From an uncultured Oscillospiraceae bacterium (GTDB lineage: Bacteria; Bacillota; Clostridia; Oscillospirales; Acutalibacteraceae): a stretch of 16,021 nt of DNA. The stretch spans positions 1 through 16,021 of the forward strand of contig UQRS01000050.1 of assembly GCA_900543525.1 (NCBI GenBank), given 5' to 3'. The translations under genes were made by a program, and so were the position numbers. This document shows, one piece after another, positions 14,155-16,021 of the stretch. The notes beneath the pieces are model-generated. The model worked only from the letters and a program-made list of their open reading frames with translations. It made no database searches and had not been told where the DNA came from. The stretch's first letter is position 1. Every line of letters starts with the position of its first letter.

Positions 14155-15009
14155 TTAAATAAATAAGCTGTGTCCGGCCAGACTCTCCGCAATCGAGAGC
14201 AGCAGGCAGACCGCGCCCAGCACGGTGCAGTAATAGCCAAATATGTGGAAGCGGTCGCGTTTTACCAGCCGGTCGAGCAGCCGGATGGCGAAGATCCCCA
14301 CAATGGCGGAGACCGCAATGCCGACCAGCACCGGGAGGAGGGAAAGCTCGCTCTCTCCCCGGAAGAGGTCGATCATCTCAAACAGATTTGCGCCGAGTAC
14401 GGCCGGGATTCCCATGATGAAGGAGAACTCTACCGCCCGGCTTTTCGCCAGCCCGAGCAGCAGCGCGATGGCGATGGTCGACCCGGAGCGGGAGACACCG
14501 GGCAGCGCCGCTATTCCCTGCATGACGCCCATGGCCAGGGCGACCGGCCAGGTGATCTGCTCCGACGGATGTTTGTTTCTCTGCGCCTCGGCCGACGCGG
14601 CAAAAATCAGCAGGCCGGTCGCAAGGAAGGAGAACCCCTCCACATACAGATTGCCGTCGGTCGCGGTTGCCTGAATCGGCTTTCGGATGAAGAAAAAGAG
14701 CAGGAGTGGGAGCAGGGACAGAAGCACCATGCAAACGAAATTGCGGTCCTCCGACCGCTCCTTCCATTTGAATCGGCCGCGAAAAATATCCCCGAGCATT
14801 CGGAAAAATTCGACAATCAGCCGGCCGATCCGTCCGCGGTAGCAGAGGATGACGGCAAACAGGGTGCCGAGATGCAAAAGCACGGTGAAGGCCGACTCCT
14901 CCATCCCGGTGATGTGCTGAAAGACCGAAAGATGCCCCGAGCTGGAAATCGGCAGGAACTCCGAAACGCCCTGCAGGATTCCCTGAAAAATCGCCTCAAA
15001 AAAGCCCAT
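14155..15009 (-). CDS. uppP: Undecaprenyl-diphosphatase (BacA/UppP family)
   Basis: A 284-residue integral membrane enzyme that dephosphorylates undecaprenyl pyrophosphate so the lipid carrier can be reused in peptidoglycan and polymer synthesis; it also gives bacitracin tolerance. Both catalytic motifs are visible: ISEFLPISSSGH-type (here VSEFLPISSSGHLS, E17, S22-S24, H26) and PGVSRSGST (170-178, R174). Membrane helices span the rest, with length normal for the family. The start MGFFEAIFQGILQGV is typical; AAAGG is 13 bases upstream. It sits between ylzJ and ftsK, where B. subtilis has no gene. Confidence 0.95.
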   Translation of the reverse strand: MGFFEAIFQGILQGVSEFLPISSSGHLSVFQHITGMEESAFTVLLHLGTLFAVILCYRGRIGRLIVEFFRMLGDIFRGRFKWKERSEDRNFVCMVLLSLLPLLLFFFIRKPIQATATDGNLYVEGFSFLATGLLIFAASAEAQRNKHPSEQITWPVALAMGVMQGIAALPGVSRSGSTIAIALLLGLAKSRAVEFSFIMGIPAVLGANLFEMIDLFRGESELSLLPVLVGIAVSAIVGIFAIRLLDRLVKRDRFHIFGYYCTVLGAVCLLLSIAESLAGHSLFI

Positions 15010-15067
15010 AGTATGTAAAACGCCTTTCTCTGTTTTTTTAAAAATAAACTGCGGTATGTTAAAAGGA

Positions 15068-15120
15068 CGGCACATCTTTTGAAAATCGGAATGACCGGTC
15101 GAAACGACCGGGATGTGCCG
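15068..15120. promoter_or_regulatory. Nested hairpin in the ylzJ-uppP gap
   Basis: Outer arms CGGCACATC (15068-15076) and GATGTGCCG (15112-15120) are exact complements. Inside, CCGGTCG (15095-15101) and CGACCGG (15105-15111) form a second perfect stem with an AAA loop directly against the outer right arm, leaving an 18-base bulge on one side. In minus-strand sense a short TTTT lies 3 bases after the outer stem. It may be a terminator for tepA-ylzJ or a leader structure for uppP. Confidence 0.5.
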
Positions 15121-15190
15121 CCGCACCCTTCGTGAATATGCAGCCGTGCGGCAGTGCAGCCGCGCACCGATCTGCCTTTCATCGGCAGCT

Positions 15191-15427
15191 TTACTTTGCC
15201 GGTGGGAGGTCGGGCGCCCTCCCAGCCTTGCCAGCCGGATCGGGCAGCGGCTCGCCCGGGAGGATTCCTCCCGGAAGGGTTTCGCTCGGCAGAGTCTCGC
15301 CCGGAAGGGCGTTGCCCTTCAGGTAGTCGGCCGGATCGGTGGAGGGAGGCGAAGCCTCTCCGGCAGGATTTCCGCCGTCCTTTTCCGGGAAGATGCAGGA
15401 AAAGGGAACAACCGTATGCAGAATCAT
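15191..15427 (-). CDS. ylzJ: YlzJ-like protein with proline-rich pentapeptide repeats
   Basis: A 78-residue protein beginning [15 protein letters not shown], which is the YlzJ-like opening (MILYT-x-P...IFP). In B. subtilis ylzJ lies between tepA and spoIIIE, as here (with uppP in between). The ATG overlaps the tepA stop as ATGA (15424-15427), so it is coupled. The C-terminal half is unusual: five consecutive five-residue units at 41-65 ([25 protein letters not shown]), that is a degenerate 15-base tandem repeat at about 15233-15307. Function of the family is unknown. Confidence 0.75.
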   Translation of the reverse strand: MILHTVVPFSCIFPEKDGGNPAGEASPPSTDPADYLKGNALPGETLPSETLPGGILPGEPLPDPAGKAGRAPDLPPAK

Positions 15428-16021
15428 TTGGCTGCCGCCTCTTTTCCTTCTTCGATCATCCCGTACAAAGCCGAGATGGCGTCGGACAGGCCGCCGAGGC
15501 TGTCGATCAGCCCGGTCTCGACCGCCTTTTCTCCATCCAGAACCGAGCCGACGTCGGTGACCATTTCCCCGATGTTCATCATCAGTTCGCGGAATTTGGC
15601 CGGCTCTATATCCGAATTTTCAGTGACAAAGCGGGTGATGCGTTCCTGCATCCTTTCAAAATAGTCGAGGGTTTGCGGTACCCCGAGAACCAGGCCGCTC
15701 ATCCGCACGGGGTGGATGGTCATGGTGGCCGACGGGGCAATAAAGCTCCGCCGGGCGGAGACGGCCAGCGGTACGCCGATCGAGTGTCCGCCCCCCAACA
15801 CCAGGGAGACGGTCGGCTTTTTCATCCCGGCGATCAGCTCGGCAATGGCGAGGCCGGCCTCCACATCCCCGCCGACCGTGTTGAGGATAATCAGCAGCCC
15901 CTCGATATCGGGCGACTGCTCGATGGCGACCAGCTGGGGGATGACGTGCTCATACTTGGTGGTCTTCTGGCCCTGAGGCGCTTCCACATGGCCCTCCACC
16001 TGCCCGATGACCGTCAGGCAG
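15424..16021 (-). CDS. tepA: ClpP-like translocation-enhancing protease TepA, 5' end outside window
   Basis: Its N-terminus lies beyond base 16021; the frame is open to the edge (…[15 protein letters not shown]). The rest matches the TepA/YmfB group of ClpP-like serine proteases: [35 protein letters not shown], the catalytic-serine segment [17 protein letters not shown], the catalytic-histidine segment [16 protein letters not shown], and [15 protein letters not shown]. It acts in the cytoplasm or at the membrane in a Bacillota-specific role linked to protein secretion in B. subtilis. It is first in view of tepA-ylzJ-uppP-ftsK and overlaps ylzJ by four bases. Confidence 0.92.
   Translation of the reverse strand, partial: CLTVIGQVEGHVEAPQGQKTTKYEHVIPQLVAIEQSPDIEGLLIILNTVGGDVEAGLAIAELIAGMKKPTVSLVLGGGHSIGVPLAVSARRSFIAPSATMTIHPVRMSGLVLGVPQTLDYFERMQERITRFVTENSDIEPAKFRELMMNIGEMVTDVGSVLDGEKAVETGLIDSLGGLSDAISALYGMIEEGKEAAAK

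Noticed and set aside
15233..15307. LPxxx repeats as sortase sorting signals
   Set aside because: No LPxTG with following hydrophobic helix and basic tail, and no signal peptide.

Overview
The window looks like chromosome from a GC-rich, low-branching Bacillota, most likely a Clostridia/Oscillospirales-type gut anaerobe. The evidence is purine-rich Shine-Dalgarno sites (AGGAGG type), sigma-A style promoters, and the tepA-ylzJ-spoIIIE/ftsK neighbourhood plus an EF-P reductase (YmfI-like) gene, which is a Bacillota hallmark (ymf/spoIIIE region of B. subtilis). No rRNA, tRNA, CRISPR array, insertion sequence or phage gene was seen. The taxon call is inference.

Plus-strand half (1-5117). The window opens inside a polar amino-acid ABC permease whose reading frame runs about 100 codons beyond the usual end of the family. 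Next comes a two-gene unit encoding an HPr-kinase-like P-loop protein and a small PqqD-type (RRE fold) protein, closed by a probable terminator. Then follows an azlCD branched-chain amino-acid exporter operon in which azlC is broken by two separate frame lesions while azlD is intact. After a terminator, a near-consensus promoter with an extended -10 drives a three-gene unit: an unknown four-helix membrane protein, a membrane-anchored DUF5050-like beta-propeller protein and a YbaK-type aminoacyl-tRNA deacylase. A strong terminator at about 5178-5229 ends this unit.

Minus-strand half (16021-5313, read right to left). tepA (ClpP-like, cut by the window edge), ylzJ-like (overlaps tepA by 4 bases), uppP (undecaprenyl-diphosphatase), ftsK/spoIIIE, a secreted ComEC-type metallo-beta-lactamase protein and a cupin. 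After a 369-base gap with a perfect 12-bp palindrome come rarA, a YdbS-like and a YdbT-like bacterial PH-domain membrane protein (tightly packed). Then a YmfI-like SDR, and last a single-gene HMA metallochaperone whose strong promoter is overlapped by an AGTTAG-N6-CTAACT operator.

How it fits together: most of the minus-strand block is core cell biology (chromosome translocation, lipid-carrier recycling, replication-fork recombination, EF-P modification). The accessory interest lies on the plus strand (orphan HPrK/PqqD pair, decaying azlC, unknown membrane/propeller pair) and in cis elements: the metal-type operator, the hairpin next to the azlC ribosome binding site, the nested hairpin upstream of uppP, and the near-identical leaders of uppP and ftsK. 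I see no clear, complete novel system; the HPrK/PqqD pair and the operator-controlled metallochaperone are the best leads.
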